8,639 bases of DNA, taken from positions 1-8,639 of the forward strand of contig JAGZLW010000063.1 in the NCBI GenBank assembly GCA_018364455.1, read 5' to 3'. Origin of the DNA: Streptococcus mitis (GTDB lineage: Bacteria; Bacillota; Bacilli; Lactobacillales; Streptococcaceae). Positions 1 to 7,014 of this stretch are shown piece after piece (the stretch's first letter is position 1; each line of letters opens with the position of its first letter). The notes below the pieces were generated by a model. It did not search any database. It saw only the letters and a program-made list of their open reading frames with translations, and had not been told where the DNA came from. The translations under genes and the position numbers were made by a program.

Positions 1-2
1 AA

Positions 3-65
3 AGGATTTTTATCTCTCTGAACATCAAAAAAGAAAGGACGAAATTTGTCCTTTCTCGAGCTTAG
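3..65 (+). CDS. ISL3-family transposase, C-terminal end only (cut by window edge)
   Basis: The frame starting at base 3 encodes the final 20 residues of a protein, ending NIKKERTKFVLSRA and then TAG. This matches the C-terminus I remember for streptococcal IS204/IS1001/IS1096/IS1165-type (ISL3) transposases, DDE enzymes that move the element by cut-and-paste transposition. The visible part carries no catalytic motif. It is too short to tell whether the full gene is intact or already broken upstream. The adjacent terminal repeat supports the assignment. An unrelated frame is unlikely, because the peptide match and the repeat sit in the expected order and spacing. Confidence 0.68.
   Translation, partial: RIFISLNIKKERTKFVLSRA
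26..56 (-). terminator. Minus-strand rho-independent terminator inside the transposase 3' end
   Basis: A 9-bp perfect stem (AGAAAGGAC at 32-40 with GTCCTTTCT at 48-56, 7-nt loop) is followed on the minus strand by a run of six T. On the plus strand there is no T run after it, so it would stop only transcription running leftward into the insertion sequence. It overlaps transposase codons. It could also serve as a second stop for the ATPase transcript. Confidence 0.6.
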
Positions 66-102
66 CTTTTCATCAACCCACTACAGTTGACAAAGAGCCC
101 CT

Positions 103-131
103 AAAAAGACCGCAATCCACAGATTGCAGCC
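103..131 (-). terminator. Terminator of the P-type ATPase gene
   Basis: On the minus strand a stem with a GCAATC / GATTGC core (112-117 with 122-127, 4-nt loop) extends to about 10 bp with two G-T pairs. A run of five T (plus-strand A at 103-107) follows. It begins six bases after the ATPase stop codon, the usual place for an intrinsic terminator. Confidence 0.82.
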
Positions 132-136
132 TTTCT

Positions 137-2473
137 TTATTTTCTGGCTTGATAGCGACTAGTCAGGATGAAAATCACGGTAAAGACCAACATCATGACA
201 CCATAAACAGGTAGCGTTTGTCCTGTCAAGGTTGAAATTTCAAGTAGTTTTTGGATTCTTGGGAAGAGAGCTGTAGCTAGGAAGCCTCCTACTGACCAAA
301 CAATCAAGAGGACACGCCAGAGAGTGAATGGCATGCAGGCTCTAAATACGGATAAGAAACCAATTGACCCCAAGAGATAATAGAGTAGAGTTGAGATTTC
401 TAACTCAGACCAACCTTGGCTACTGCCAAATATTTTCACAAAAAGAACGCTGAAGACGACCATGAGAGCGCTTGGTAGGGCACGAAGCATGGATCTTCTG
501 AGGAAGTTTGGCTCGACAGGTTTGATATTTCGCTCAAAAGTCAGAACGAATGGTGGGAAACCTTCCACGAACTGGTCAATCATGGTAATCTGGATTGGAA
601 TGAAAGGGAAAATCAAGATCCACTCAGACCGACCTAGTAAAGCACTAGCGATACAGATAACTGCGAGCAAGAAAGAATAGATGGTCTTTATCAAGAAAAT
701 CGGGGCGATGTGAGCAATGTTATTGACCACCCGACGACCTTCAAAGAGAATCTCAGGAACATCATTAAAGTCAGAGTTCAAGAGAACCAGATTTGCAATC
801 TGACGAGTCGCAGGATCTCCCTCCGCCATTACGATAGAACAATCCGCCTCACGAAGAGCCAAGATATCATTGACACCGTCCCCTGTCATAGCTGTTGTAT
901 GCCCTGCTTTTTTCAGTGTTTGGATGATGAGTTTCTTTTGATGAGGGGAAACACGTCCGAAAATAGCTGTCTCCTCAGCCATAGCAACCAATTCCTCATC
1001 CGTGATTTTTGAGCAATCTACATAACTGTCATAGTCCGCAAAACCAGCCTTCTGAGCAATGCTGGACACCGTAACTGGATTGTCACCAGAGATAATCTTG
1101 AGCCCCACTTCCTGAGAACGGAGATAGTCCAGCGTCTCTGCTGCTCCTTCTCGAATCGGGTCCAAGATTTCCAGCAAGGCCAGAGCCTGAATATCAGATG
1201 GTTTCTGCGGCTTGTGATGGTCTAATTTCTCCTGACTGATAGCTAGGACCAAGACACGTGAACCTCTCTCCAAGGCCTCTCTAGCTTCAGGAACTTCAGC
1301 ATCCAACAACATCTCAGGTGCACCTAAGAAAACTGTTCCCAAACCTTCCAATTCCATGGCTCCCCACTTGCGGTCGCTTGAGAAAGGCAGATTAGAGATC
1401 ATAGGATAGGCTACTTCTCCCACAAAACGCTTTCGAATGGCTTGAGCTGTTGGATTTTTATCCTCACTATGGGCCATATAGCTGGCCAAGATGCTAGCAA
1501 GCGCTGACTCTCCATACTCTTCGGTCAAAGGAAGAACAGCCTCTACCTGCATCTTTCCTTGGGTGATGGTGCCCGTCTTGTCCAGACAGAGCATATCTAC
1601 GCGCGCCAAGGTCTCAACAGAGTACATCTCCTGCACCAAAACCTTTTTCAAGCCCAGCTTAATCACCGCGGTCAGGAGCGAAGTAATGGTCAAAAGGGCG
1701 ATTCCCTTGGGCAACATTCCCAAAAGAGCTGTTGACGAATTTACAACGGATGACTTAAGAGGCAGGCCTTTTAAGATCAAGGCTTCTAGCAAGAGAGCCA
1801 GACCAAAAGGAATGATAATCTTCCCAGTAAAACCAGCTAGCTTGTCCAGCGATTTCATGATACGAGAGTTGATGGGTTTAACGGTCTTGGCTTCCAGCAT
1901 GAGTTTGGCAGCATAGTTATCAGATCCAACATGGTGAACTTGAGCCAAAACTGCCCCACTAGCCAAGAAACTTCCTGACAAAAGCAAGGCATCCACTTCC
2001 TTTTGCACCAAATCACTTTCTCCCGTTAGCATGGCTTCATTAACCTCCGCAAAGCCTTCCAAAACCAAGGCATCACTAGGAATCTGCTCTCCAGCAGACA
2101 GACGAATGACATCTCCTAACACCAATTCTTCAGGATTCAGAGCCACTTCTTGGCCATCACGAATGGTTTTGACTTTTTCCTTGGTCATGAGATTGAGCTT
2201 GTCCACCATGTGTTTGGCCCGTAGCTCGGTCACAATTCCAGAAAAAGCGTTAAAGCAGATAACAGCAAAGAAGACCAAATTGCTCCAAGCCTGCACAAAG
2301 GCAAGGGCCAAAGCAATGGCAAAGTTCAAAGCGTTAAAAAGGGTAAAGACATTTCGTTTAACGATTTGCCAAGTGCTGGTACTGGCCGAAGCAGTAAAAT
2401 CATTGACCAAGCCCTTAGCCTGTCTTTTCTTGACTTCTCTTTGGGTTAATCCCATAATCTTATTTTTATCCAT
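137..2473 (-). CDS. Cation-transporting P-type (E1-E2) ATPase
   Basis: This is an integral membrane pump that couples ATP hydrolysis to cation transport. Numbered from the outermost ATG (2485, 782 aa), the landmarks are: actuator loop TGES at 154-157, phosphorylation motif DKTGT with Asp302, nucleotide-domain motif FSSDRKWGAM near 368-377, ISGD at 465-468, TGDGVND at 534-540, paired N-terminal membrane segments near 50-85, segment 4 near 250-275, and a C-terminal bundle from about 590 to 777. No N-terminal heavy-metal domain and no CPC motif are present, which argues against the P1B copper/cadmium class. The transported ion is unknown. Segment 4 has PKG (259-261) where calcium pumps have PEG. 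The start is uncertain: ATGs at 2485, 2473 and 2455 are in frame, none with a clear ribosome site. I chose 2473 (778 aa) because 2485 lies inside an inverted repeat. From memory, a pneumococcal homologue exists next to the same acyltransferase. Confidence 0.9.
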   Translation of the reverse strand: MDKNKIMGLTQREVKKRQAKGLVNDFTASASTSTWQIVKRNVFTLFNALNFAIALALAFVQAWSNLVFFAVICFNAFSGIVTELRAKHMVDKLNLMTKEKVKTIRDGQEVALNPEELVLGDVIRLSAGEQIPSDALVLEGFAEVNEAMLTGESDLVQKEVDALLLSGSFLASGAVLAQVHHVGSDNYAAKLMLEAKTVKPINSRIMKSLDKLAGFTGKIIIPFGLALLLEALILKGLPLKSSVVNSSTALLGMLPKGIALLTITSLLTAVIKLGLKKVLVQEMYSVETLARVDMLCLDKTGTITQGKMQVEAVLPLTEEYGESALASILASYMAHSEDKNPTAQAIRKRFVGEVAYPMISNLPFSSDRKWGAMELEGLGTVFLGAPEMLLDAEVPEAREALERGSRVLVLAISQEKLDHHKPQKPSDIQALALLEILDPIREGAAETLDYLRSQEVGLKIISGDNPVTVSSIAQKAGFADYDSYVDCSKITDEELVAMAEETAIFGRVSPHQKKLIIQTLKKAGHTTAMTGDGVNDILALREADCSIVMAEGDPATRQIANLVLLNSDFNDVPEILFEGRRVVNNIAHIAPIFLIKTIYSFLLAVICIASALLGRSEWILIFPFIPIQITMIDQFVEGFPPFVLTFERNIKPVEPNFLRRSMLRALPSALMVVFSVLFVKIFGSSQGWSELEISTLLYYLLGSIGFLSVFRACMPFTLWRVLLIVWSVGGFLATALFPRIQKLLEISTLTGQTLPVYGVMMLVFTVIFILTSRYQARK

Positions 2474-2475
2474 AA

Positions 2476-2505
2476 ATTCTATCATATCATTTTTTATGAT
2501 AGAAT
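2476..2505. promoter_or_regulatory. 10-bp perfect inverted repeat over the ATPase start region
   Basis: The arms ATTCTATCAT (2476-2485) and ATGATAGAAT (2496-2505) are perfect complements separated by 10 bp. A second, shorter pairing (ATCAT at 2486-2490 with ATGAT at 2496-2500) is nested inside. The minus strand also reads TGATATGAT, an extended -10-like box with TATGAT at 2481-2486. The element could be a repressor operator or an RNA hairpin at the ATPase start. Which of the two cannot be decided from sequence alone. Confidence 0.45.
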
Positions 2506-2547
2506 ACTAATCTCATCCTAAATATACTTATTACAAATAGAAAAAGT

Positions 2548-2576
2548 TTGCCAGCCCTCCTTTGATAAGGTATAAT
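2548..2576 (+). promoter_or_regulatory. Promoter of the acyltransferase gene
   Basis: TTGCCA (2548-2553, 5 of 6 matches to the -35 consensus), a 17-bp spacer, and a perfect TATAAT -10 (2571-2576). Transcription would start near 2583, giving a short leader of about 24 nt before the AAGGAG ribosome site. Confidence 0.85.
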
Positions 2577-2606
2577 AATAGCAAGAAAATAATCGAAGGA
2601 GATCGC

Positions 2607-3356
2607 ATGTTTTATACTTATTTACGTGGATTGGTTGTATTGCTCCTATGGTCCATCAATGGCAATGCCCACTATCATAATACTGATAAAATTCCTAATC
2701 AAGATGAAAATTATATTCTGGTTGCACCTCACCGCACCTGGTGGGATCCTGTTTACATGGCCTTTGCGACCAAGCCAAAACAATTTATCTTTATGGCAAA
2801 AAAAGAACTCTTTACCAACCGTATTTTTGGTTGGTGGATTCGTATGTGTGGCGCTTTTCCTATCGACCGTGAAAATCCTAGCGCTTCTGCCATCAAATAC
2901 CCTATCAATGTTCTCAAAAAAAGTGATCGCGCTCTCATCATGTTTCCAAGCGGGAGCCGTCACTCAAACGATGTCAAGGGGGGCGTAGCTCTGATTGCCA
3001 AGATGGCCAAGGTCCGTATCATGCCTGTTACCTATACAGGTCCCATGACTTTAAAAGGCTTGGTTAGCCGTGAGCGTGTTGATATGAACTTTGGAAATCC
3101 AATCGATATCTCAGATATCAAGAAAATGAATGATGAAGGTATTGAAACAGTCGCCAATCGCATCCAAGCAGAATTTCAACGTTTGGACGACGAAACGAAA
3201 CAATGGCACAATGATAAAAAACCAAACCCACTCTGGTGGTTTATCCGCATCCCTGCCCTCATCCTTGCCATTATCCTTGCTATCTTAACCATCATCTTTA
3301 GCTTTATCGCAAGCTTCGTATGGAATCCAGATAAAAAGAGAGAAAAACTTGGTTAA
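2607..3356 (+). CDS. PlsC-like 1-acylglycerol-phosphate acyltransferase family protein
   Basis: 249 residues. The family transfers acyl groups to lysophospholipids or related acceptors at the inner face of the membrane. Motif I is HRTWWD (His42, Asp47, the HX4D pair). A motif-II-like PIDR lies at 85-88, motif III reads FPSGSR at 113-118, and a motif-IV-like MPVTYTGP at 139-146. A hydrophobic segment near 8-17 and a strong C-terminal membrane segment (about 211-238, followed by basic residues) anchor it. The ATG at 2607 has AAGGAG 7 bases upstream. An in-frame TTG further upstream, at 2562, lies inside the promoter and is rejected. The glutamate usual in FPEGTR is a serine here, so the substrate or even the activity may differ from textbook PlsC. 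It is divergent from the ATPase and monocistronic, with its own promoter and terminator. Confidence 0.85.
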   Translation: MFYTYLRGLVVLLLWSINGNAHYHNTDKIPNQDENYILVAPHRTWWDPVYMAFATKPKQFIFMAKKELFTNRIFGWWIRMCGAFPIDRENPSASAIKYPINVLKKSDRALIMFPSGSRHSNDVKGGVALIAKMAKVRIMPVTYTGPMTLKGLVSRERVDMNFGNPIDISDIKKMNDEGIETVANRIQAEFQRLDDETKQWHNDKKPNPLWWFIRIPALILAIILAILTIIFSFIASFVWNPDKKREKLG

Positions 3357-3368
3357 ATAAATACAACA

Positions 3369-3392
3369 ATCCCTTGGCAAAAGCCAAGGGAT
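3369..3392. terminator. Bidirectional terminator between convergent genes
   Basis: A 10-bp perfect stem (ATCCCTTGGC with GCCAAGGGAT) and an AAAA loop lie between the acyltransferase stop (plus) and the esterase stop (minus). T-rich sequence follows on the plus strand (AAATCTTTTATT) and, more loosely, on the minus strand (TGTTGTATTTATTT). It probably ends both transcripts. Confidence 0.8.
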
Positions 3393-3399
3393 AAATCTT

Positions 3400-4092
3400 T
3401 TATTCGATTTTCCATTTTTGGGCCAACCAGCTGGAAAAGGCTAAAAATCGCTCAGTCACTTGTTCATGATGTCCATAAGGATCAAAGACAAACTGGCCGT
3501 TTGGATAGCATTTCTGAAGACTGGTATGGATCTGCTCAGCATAGACTGGTGCTTGAGCCAAGCGATTGGTATGATTGACTCCTTCTGTTTGACCATTCTG
3601 TAAATACAGCAAACAGTCTAGATTTTTCACTGTCTCTTCCTTGCAGTAAGTCACAAAATCAGGATACCAAAAGGAACCGCAGATGGAGAAGACACAGGAA
3701 ACCTTGTCAAAGCTGAAAAGACTGTAGACTGCCGCCAAACCACCTAGTGAGTAGCCTCCATAAGCAAGGCGAGTTTCGTCCAGGCGATAAAGCGACTGCA
3801 ACTTGTCTAAAAGACCTCCAAATAAATGATCATGATAGGCGTTGGCCTGACCTCCAAAATCTGGAGCTTCATCTCTCAGAGCAGCTGCCCTCCAGGGAGT
3901 GTAGTCGTCTAAGCGATTTTTAGAGGTCAAGCCCACTAAAATCACAGATTCGGAAAGGGACGATAGGAAGGCCAAGTTTCCATCATTCAATAAAATGGCC
4001 GGATAGGTTTGATTGGGGTCGTAGTTAGAAGGAAGGCTGATTTTGACTTGGATTCCTTCCCAATCAAACTCATTATTTATTGATAAAGTCAT
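3400..4092 (-). CDS. Alpha/beta-hydrolase esterase, Fes/IroE-like (siderophore esterase)
   Basis: 230 residues with no signal peptide or membrane segment, so it should be cytoplasmic. The nucleophile elbow is GGYSLGG with Ser115, and the C-terminal GHHE (207-210) supplies the likely catalytic histidine. LNDG at 35-38 and the tryptophan of DDYTPW fit the esterase D / enterochelin-esterase type fold. Such enzymes hydrolyse the ester backbone of imported ferric tricatechol chelates so that iron can be released. It is the last gene of the iron operon. Its ATG at 4092 lies 20 bp inside the end of the receptor gene, which suggests translational coupling, and the ribosome site is weak (TTGAG). A TTG at 4113 in the same frame is a less likely start. 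The substrate is inferred from context. A general esterase or peptidase role is possible. Confidence 0.8.
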   Translation of the reverse strand: MTLSINNEFDWEGIQVKISLPSNYDPNQTYPAILLNDGNLAFLSSLSESVILVGLTSKNRLDDYTPWRAAALRDEAPDFGGQANAYHDHLFGGLLDKLQSLYRLDETRLAYGGYSLGGLAAVYSLFSFDKVSCVFSICGSFWYPDFVTYCKEETVKNLDCLLYLQNGQTEGVNHTNRLAQAPVYAEQIHTSLQKCYPNGQFVFDPYGHHEQVTERFLAFSSWLAQKWKIE

Positions 4093-5083
4093 TGATTTTC
4101 TCAAGGGAATCAATCACTGCTGGACCATAGTCCATCAATTCATCGTAAGAGATGGTCATGATTTTTTTATTCTTAATAGCAGGAACGCTTTCCAAAACAG
4201 CATTTGCCTTCATCAACTCTACTGCTTTTTCATCCAATTTTTTATTGCGATCGCTGGTTACATAGATAATCAATTCAGGATCCATTGACACGAGATTTTC
4301 CAAGGTCAAGCCTGATGTCCCCGTAGCAACGTTTGTATAACCAAGTTGGTTCAGCAAACTTTCTTGCAAAGCAGACTTGTAGGCACCGAAGGTTTCATCA
4401 TTATAAGCAACCATAATCAAAGCCTTTTTCTTTTCACCTTGGCTTGCTGGATTTGCTTTCTTAACAGCGTCAATTTTAGTTTGTAATTGGGCTGCGTATT
4501 CATTGGCCTTGTCCTGAACATTAAAAATCATTCCAAGATTTTTGACATCTTCTACGATATTCCCCAAATCTTGCTGAATCGTTGAGAGAGAAGCTTTTTG
4601 CGTATAAACTAGGATTTTGTTTTCATTCCAAGTGCTAACTGTCCCCAAGGATTTTTCAGAAAACATCATGTTTCGACCCATCACAGCGTCTGGCTCATAA
4701 GAAAGGACTGTCTCTTGTGAGACTGTTTTTTTATCCCCGATTTGAGGAATAGTCGCAATCGCATCCTTGTATTTGTCCGTCACAGCATTATCTGGATTGA
4801 GCATGCCAACAATTTTATCCTTCAACCCCAACTCCAATAAGATTTCAGTGGTTGAAAGATTATTTGTAATAACTTTTTCAGGTGCCTTTTCAAAAACTTG
4901 TTCGACTTCATTCCCTTTCGCGTCATAGGTTTTGACCGTTAGTGGATAAGTCGTCTCTGTGCTCGCCTTTTGACTTGTCTCTGTGCTAGATTGTGTGGTA
5001 GCTTTTTCTGTAGTAGTGTTACCACAAGCTGCCATGGTTAAGGTAGCTACTGTCACGAGTAAAATACTGAGTGTTTTTTTCAT
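4073..5083 (-). CDS. Iron-siderophore ABC transporter, substrate-binding lipoprotein (FecB/FepB type)
   Basis: 336 residues. The N-terminus is a lipoprotein signal: MKK, a hydrophobic core, then the lipobox MAAC with lipidated Cys20. A Ser/Thr-rich tether runs to about residue 45. The mature part has the class III (helical backbone) binding protein layout: VITNNLSTTEILLELGL near 71-87, IVGM at 91-94, SYEPDAVMG near 128-136, then a long linker helix with KKANP at 208-212, and a C-terminal lobe with LENLVSMDPELIIYV near 261-275. It would be anchored on the outer face of the membrane and hand ferric chelate to the permease. The ATG at 5083 has AAAGGAAAA upstream, 19 bp after the ATPase stop. The ligand cannot be read from sequence. 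The esterase partner favours a catecholate siderophore over haem. Confidence 0.9.
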   Translation of the reverse strand: MKKTLSILLVTVATLTMAACGNTTTEKATTQSSTETSQKASTETTYPLTVKTYDAKGNEVEQVFEKAPEKVITNNLSTTEILLELGLKDKIVGMLNPDNAVTDKYKDAIATIPQIGDKKTVSQETVLSYEPDAVMGRNMMFSEKSLGTVSTWNENKILVYTQKASLSTIQQDLGNIVEDVKNLGMIFNVQDKANEYAAQLQTKIDAVKKANPASQGEKKKALIMVAYNDETFGAYKSALQESLLNQLGYTNVATGTSGLTLENLVSMDPELIIYVTSDRNKKLDEKAVELMKANAVLESVPAIKNKKIMTISYDELMDYGPAVIDSLEKINDFINK

Positions 5084-5102
5084 CTTGTTTTCCTTTTCAT
5101 TC

Positions 5103-5858
5103 TTATAAATAGTGAATCATGGCTTGCTGATCCTCGGTCCAAGTCACCTGACTTTGAACTCCGTATACAGTTTGCAATGACTCAGGGGTGATGGTCTCCT
5201 TTGGAGTCCCTTGGTAAAGGATTTCCCCCTCTTTCATCAGATAGAGATAATCCGAATAGCGACAAGCAAGTTGAATATCATGCAGGACAGCTAGAACATT
5301 GACCTTGAGCTCCTTCACAATGGCCAACAAGTCTAGCTGATACTTGATATCCAGATGGTTGGTTGGTTCGTCAAGGAGCAAGAGAGTCGGTTCTTGCGCC
5401 AAGGCGCGGGCTAATAAGACTCGTTGTTTCTCCCCCCCTGACAGAGACGAATAGAGACGAGTTTTCTTCTCAAGCATATCCACCTTGACGAGGGCATCTT
5501 GAACGAGGGTATAATCTCTTTCTCTTTCCTTCTGTAAAAAAGAGAGGTGGGGAGTTCTTCCCAGCAAGACGATTTCTTCAACTGTACAATCAAACTGCAG
5601 CTGGTTAAACTGGGTGACAACTGCCATTTGCTTGGCTGTTTCTTTGAGTGACCAATGCTCCAGCGGCTTTCCATCTAGGCTTATCAAGCCTTTGTCCGCC
5701 TTTTCCTGACGATAGAGGAGTTTAAGTAGACTGGTTTTCCCGCTTCCATTTGGTCCTAATATCGTGTGAAATTGATTCCCTTCAACCTTAAGAGAAACTC
5801 CTTTGAGGATTTTTTTCCCTCCTAGTCCAAAATGGATATCTTGACAAATCAAGTCCAT
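5103..5858 (-). CDS. Iron-siderophore ABC transporter, ATP-binding protein (FepC/FhuC type)
   Basis: 251 residues with every ABC ATPase motif intact: Walker A GPNGSGKT (35-42), Q-loop Gln83 in VVTQF, signature LSGGEKQR (139-146), Walker B LLLLDE (159-164) and switch His193 in VLHD. The spacing and the wording of NHLDIKYQ after Walker B fit the FepC/FhuC/BtuD branch that energises siderophore, haem or cobalamin importers. It acts as a homodimer on the cytoplasmic face of the permease. The ATG at 5858 is one base after the permease stop and has GGGAGGTGAGGG just upstream, so translation is probably coupled. Nothing is missing or truncated. Confidence 0.93.
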   Translation of the reverse strand: MDLICQDIHFGLGGKKILKGVSLKVEGNQFHTILGPNGSGKTSLLKLLYRQEKADKGLISLDGKPLEHWSLKETAKQMAVVTQFNQLQFDCTVEEIVLLGRTPHLSFLQKERERDYTLVQDALVKVDMLEKKTRLYSSLSGGEKQRVLLARALAQEPTLLLLDEPTNHLDIKYQLDLLAIVKELKVNVLAVLHDIQLACRYSDYLYLMKEGEILYQGTPKETITPESLQTVYGVQSQVTWTEDQQAMIHYL

Positions 5859-5859
5859 A

Positions 5860-6906
5860 TCAGACCCTCACCTCCCTTCTCCTACCTCCAACAATGTAGA
5901 TGAAGAAGGGAGCACCTACTAAGGCTGTGAAAATACCAATAGGAAGCTCTGCATTTGGAATAATGACACGAGAGAGTACATCTGCCCAGACGACAAAAAG
6001 GGCACCTAGCAAGGTTGCAACAGGAAAAAGCCTCTTATAATTCGTTCCTACTAACCCTCGAGCTAAATGTGGAGTAATCAGACCGACAAATCCAATAATC
6101 CCACAGGTTGCTACTAAGACTGCTGTTAGCACAGCCACCATGGTCACATAAAGATACCAATAAAAGCGTAAGGGAATCCCCAAAGTTAAAGCAGCCTCAT
6201 CTCCCATCATCATCGCATTGAAAACACGATACTGAGTAGAGAAAAATAGGAAGGCCATTCCTACTACTATAGTTGGCAGGAGTAAATCTGCCCAAGTAGT
6301 TCCAGCAAGCGAACCCATAGTCCAAAACTTAATGGTCATCACACTATCAGCATTAGCACCAACTGAGATAATAAAGTTGGAAAAAGCTAGAAAAAGAGCA
6401 TTGACCACCGTTCCTGATAAGATCAGACTAGAAGTCGTCATCCTTCCCTGCATAGAGGCAATGATGAGGACAGCAATTGTTGCCAAAATAGCGCCAAGAA
6501 AAGCGCCAAGGCTAATCATCACTTTTAAGCCAAGAATAATGCTCAAGGTTGCTCCTAGAGTTGCACCCGCAGAGATTCCTAAGACATAGGGCTCAGCGAT
6601 GGGATTGTTCACTGTGGACTGCATCACACTACCACACATAGAAAGACCAGCCCCTACTATCAGACCCAGCAACACTCGAGGGAACCTCATGTTCCATACA
6701 ATGGCAAGAGTAGACTTGGAAACCTCTCCTATCTCAAGAGGAAATCCCAACCTGCTCAAAACAATCCGATAGGTATCTCCTAGATCAATCGCAACAGATC
6801 CCATTGAAACTGCTAGAAAGAGAGAAATCCCTAAAATACCTAGCAAAACAACTAAAAGTAACACAAATTGCTGGTCTTGTCGGCTTCCAGAAAATTTGGA
6901 AAGCAT
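5860..6906 (-). CDS. Iron-siderophore ABC transporter, permease (FecCD/BtuC family)
   Basis: 348 residues, about the normal length for a FecCD permease with around ten membrane helices. Family hallmarks in order: MRFPR at 73-77, NPIAEPYVLGIS at 101-112, GSLAGTTW at 198-205, the ATPase-coupling segment GDEAALTLGI near 235-244, GFVGLITPHLAR at 272-283, and ELPIGIFTALVGAPFF at 320-335. It forms the membrane channel for the ferric chelate. Only one permease gene is present, so the complex should be a homodimer rather than the heterodimer seen in many streptococcal iron transporters. It is the first gene of the operon. The ATG at 6906 has a near-perfect AAAGGAGGT ribosome site. The stop is one base before the ATPase start. 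Confidence 0.93.
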   Translation of the reverse strand: MLSKFSGSRQDQQFVLLLVVLLGILGISLFLAVSMGSVAIDLGDTYRIVLSRLGFPLEIGEVSKSTLAIVWNMRFPRVLLGLIVGAGLSMCGSVMQSTVNNPIAEPYVLGISAGATLGATLSIILGLKVMISLGAFLGAILATIAVLIIASMQGRMTTSSLILSGTVVNALFLAFSNFIISVGANADSVMTIKFWTMGSLAGTTWADLLLPTIVVGMAFLFFSTQYRVFNAMMMGDEAALTLGIPLRFYWYLYVTMVAVLTAVLVATCGIIGFVGLITPHLARGLVGTNYKRLFPVATLLGALFVVWADVLSRVIIPNAELPIGIFTALVGAPFFIYIVGGRRREVRV

Positions 6907-6936
6907 GCAAACCTCCTTTGATAGAATCTTAAAAAT

Positions 6937-6950
6937 TTAGAAAATTCTCA
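6937..6950. promoter_or_regulatory. Possible metal-regulator operator at the iron operon start site
   Basis: The plus strand has an imperfect dyad TTAGAA-AA-TTCTCA (one mismatch) just downstream of the -10 box, about where transcription should begin. The half-site AGAA/TTCT resembles Fur/PerR-type boxes. Placement fits iron-dependent repression, but the match is short and the region is AT-rich. Confidence 0.28.
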
Positions 6951-6955
6951 TGAAA

Positions 6956-6984
6956 AGTATACCATATTTTCAACAATGTAACAA
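6956..6984 (-). promoter_or_regulatory. Promoter of the iron-uptake operon
   Basis: On the minus strand TTGTTA (6979-6984) and TATACT (6956-6961) are 17 bp apart, and TGG before the -10 gives an extended -10 element (TGnTATACT). Transcription would start near 6949, leaving a leader of about 43 nt before the permease ATG. Confidence 0.75.
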
Positions 6985-7014
6985 GATGAGAACAAATGAA
7001 TATAGTTGGTTTTA

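Larger units (their letters stand above)
1..99 (+). mobile_element. Right (3') end of an ISL3-family insertion sequence
   Basis: The left edge of the window lies inside an insertion sequence. The plus strand carries the last codons of a transposase, closed by TAG at 63-65, and then about 34 bp of non-coding end. The terminal bases read on the minus strand begin GGCTCTTTGTCAACTG (84-99), and a GGCTCTTT start is typical of ISL3-family terminal inverted repeats. The exact boundary (99 or 100) is inferred, because the left end and the target duplication lie outside the window. The element stops only a few bases short of the terminator of the neighbouring ATPase gene. Confidence 0.72.

Noticed and set aside
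2562..2606. Upstream TTG start for the acyltransferase
   Set aside because: It lies within the -35/-10 promoter, so it cannot be in the transcript. The ATG at 2607 has AAGGAG.
2646..2963. 105-codon open frame antisense to the acyltransferase
   Set aside because: It has no ribosome site and lies opposite a gene with all family motifs. It is a shadow of that gene.
4093..4113. Upstream TTG start for the esterase (seven more residues)
   Set aside because: The ATG at 4092 is the better codon, and the extra residues overlap the receptor gene further with no ribosome site gain.
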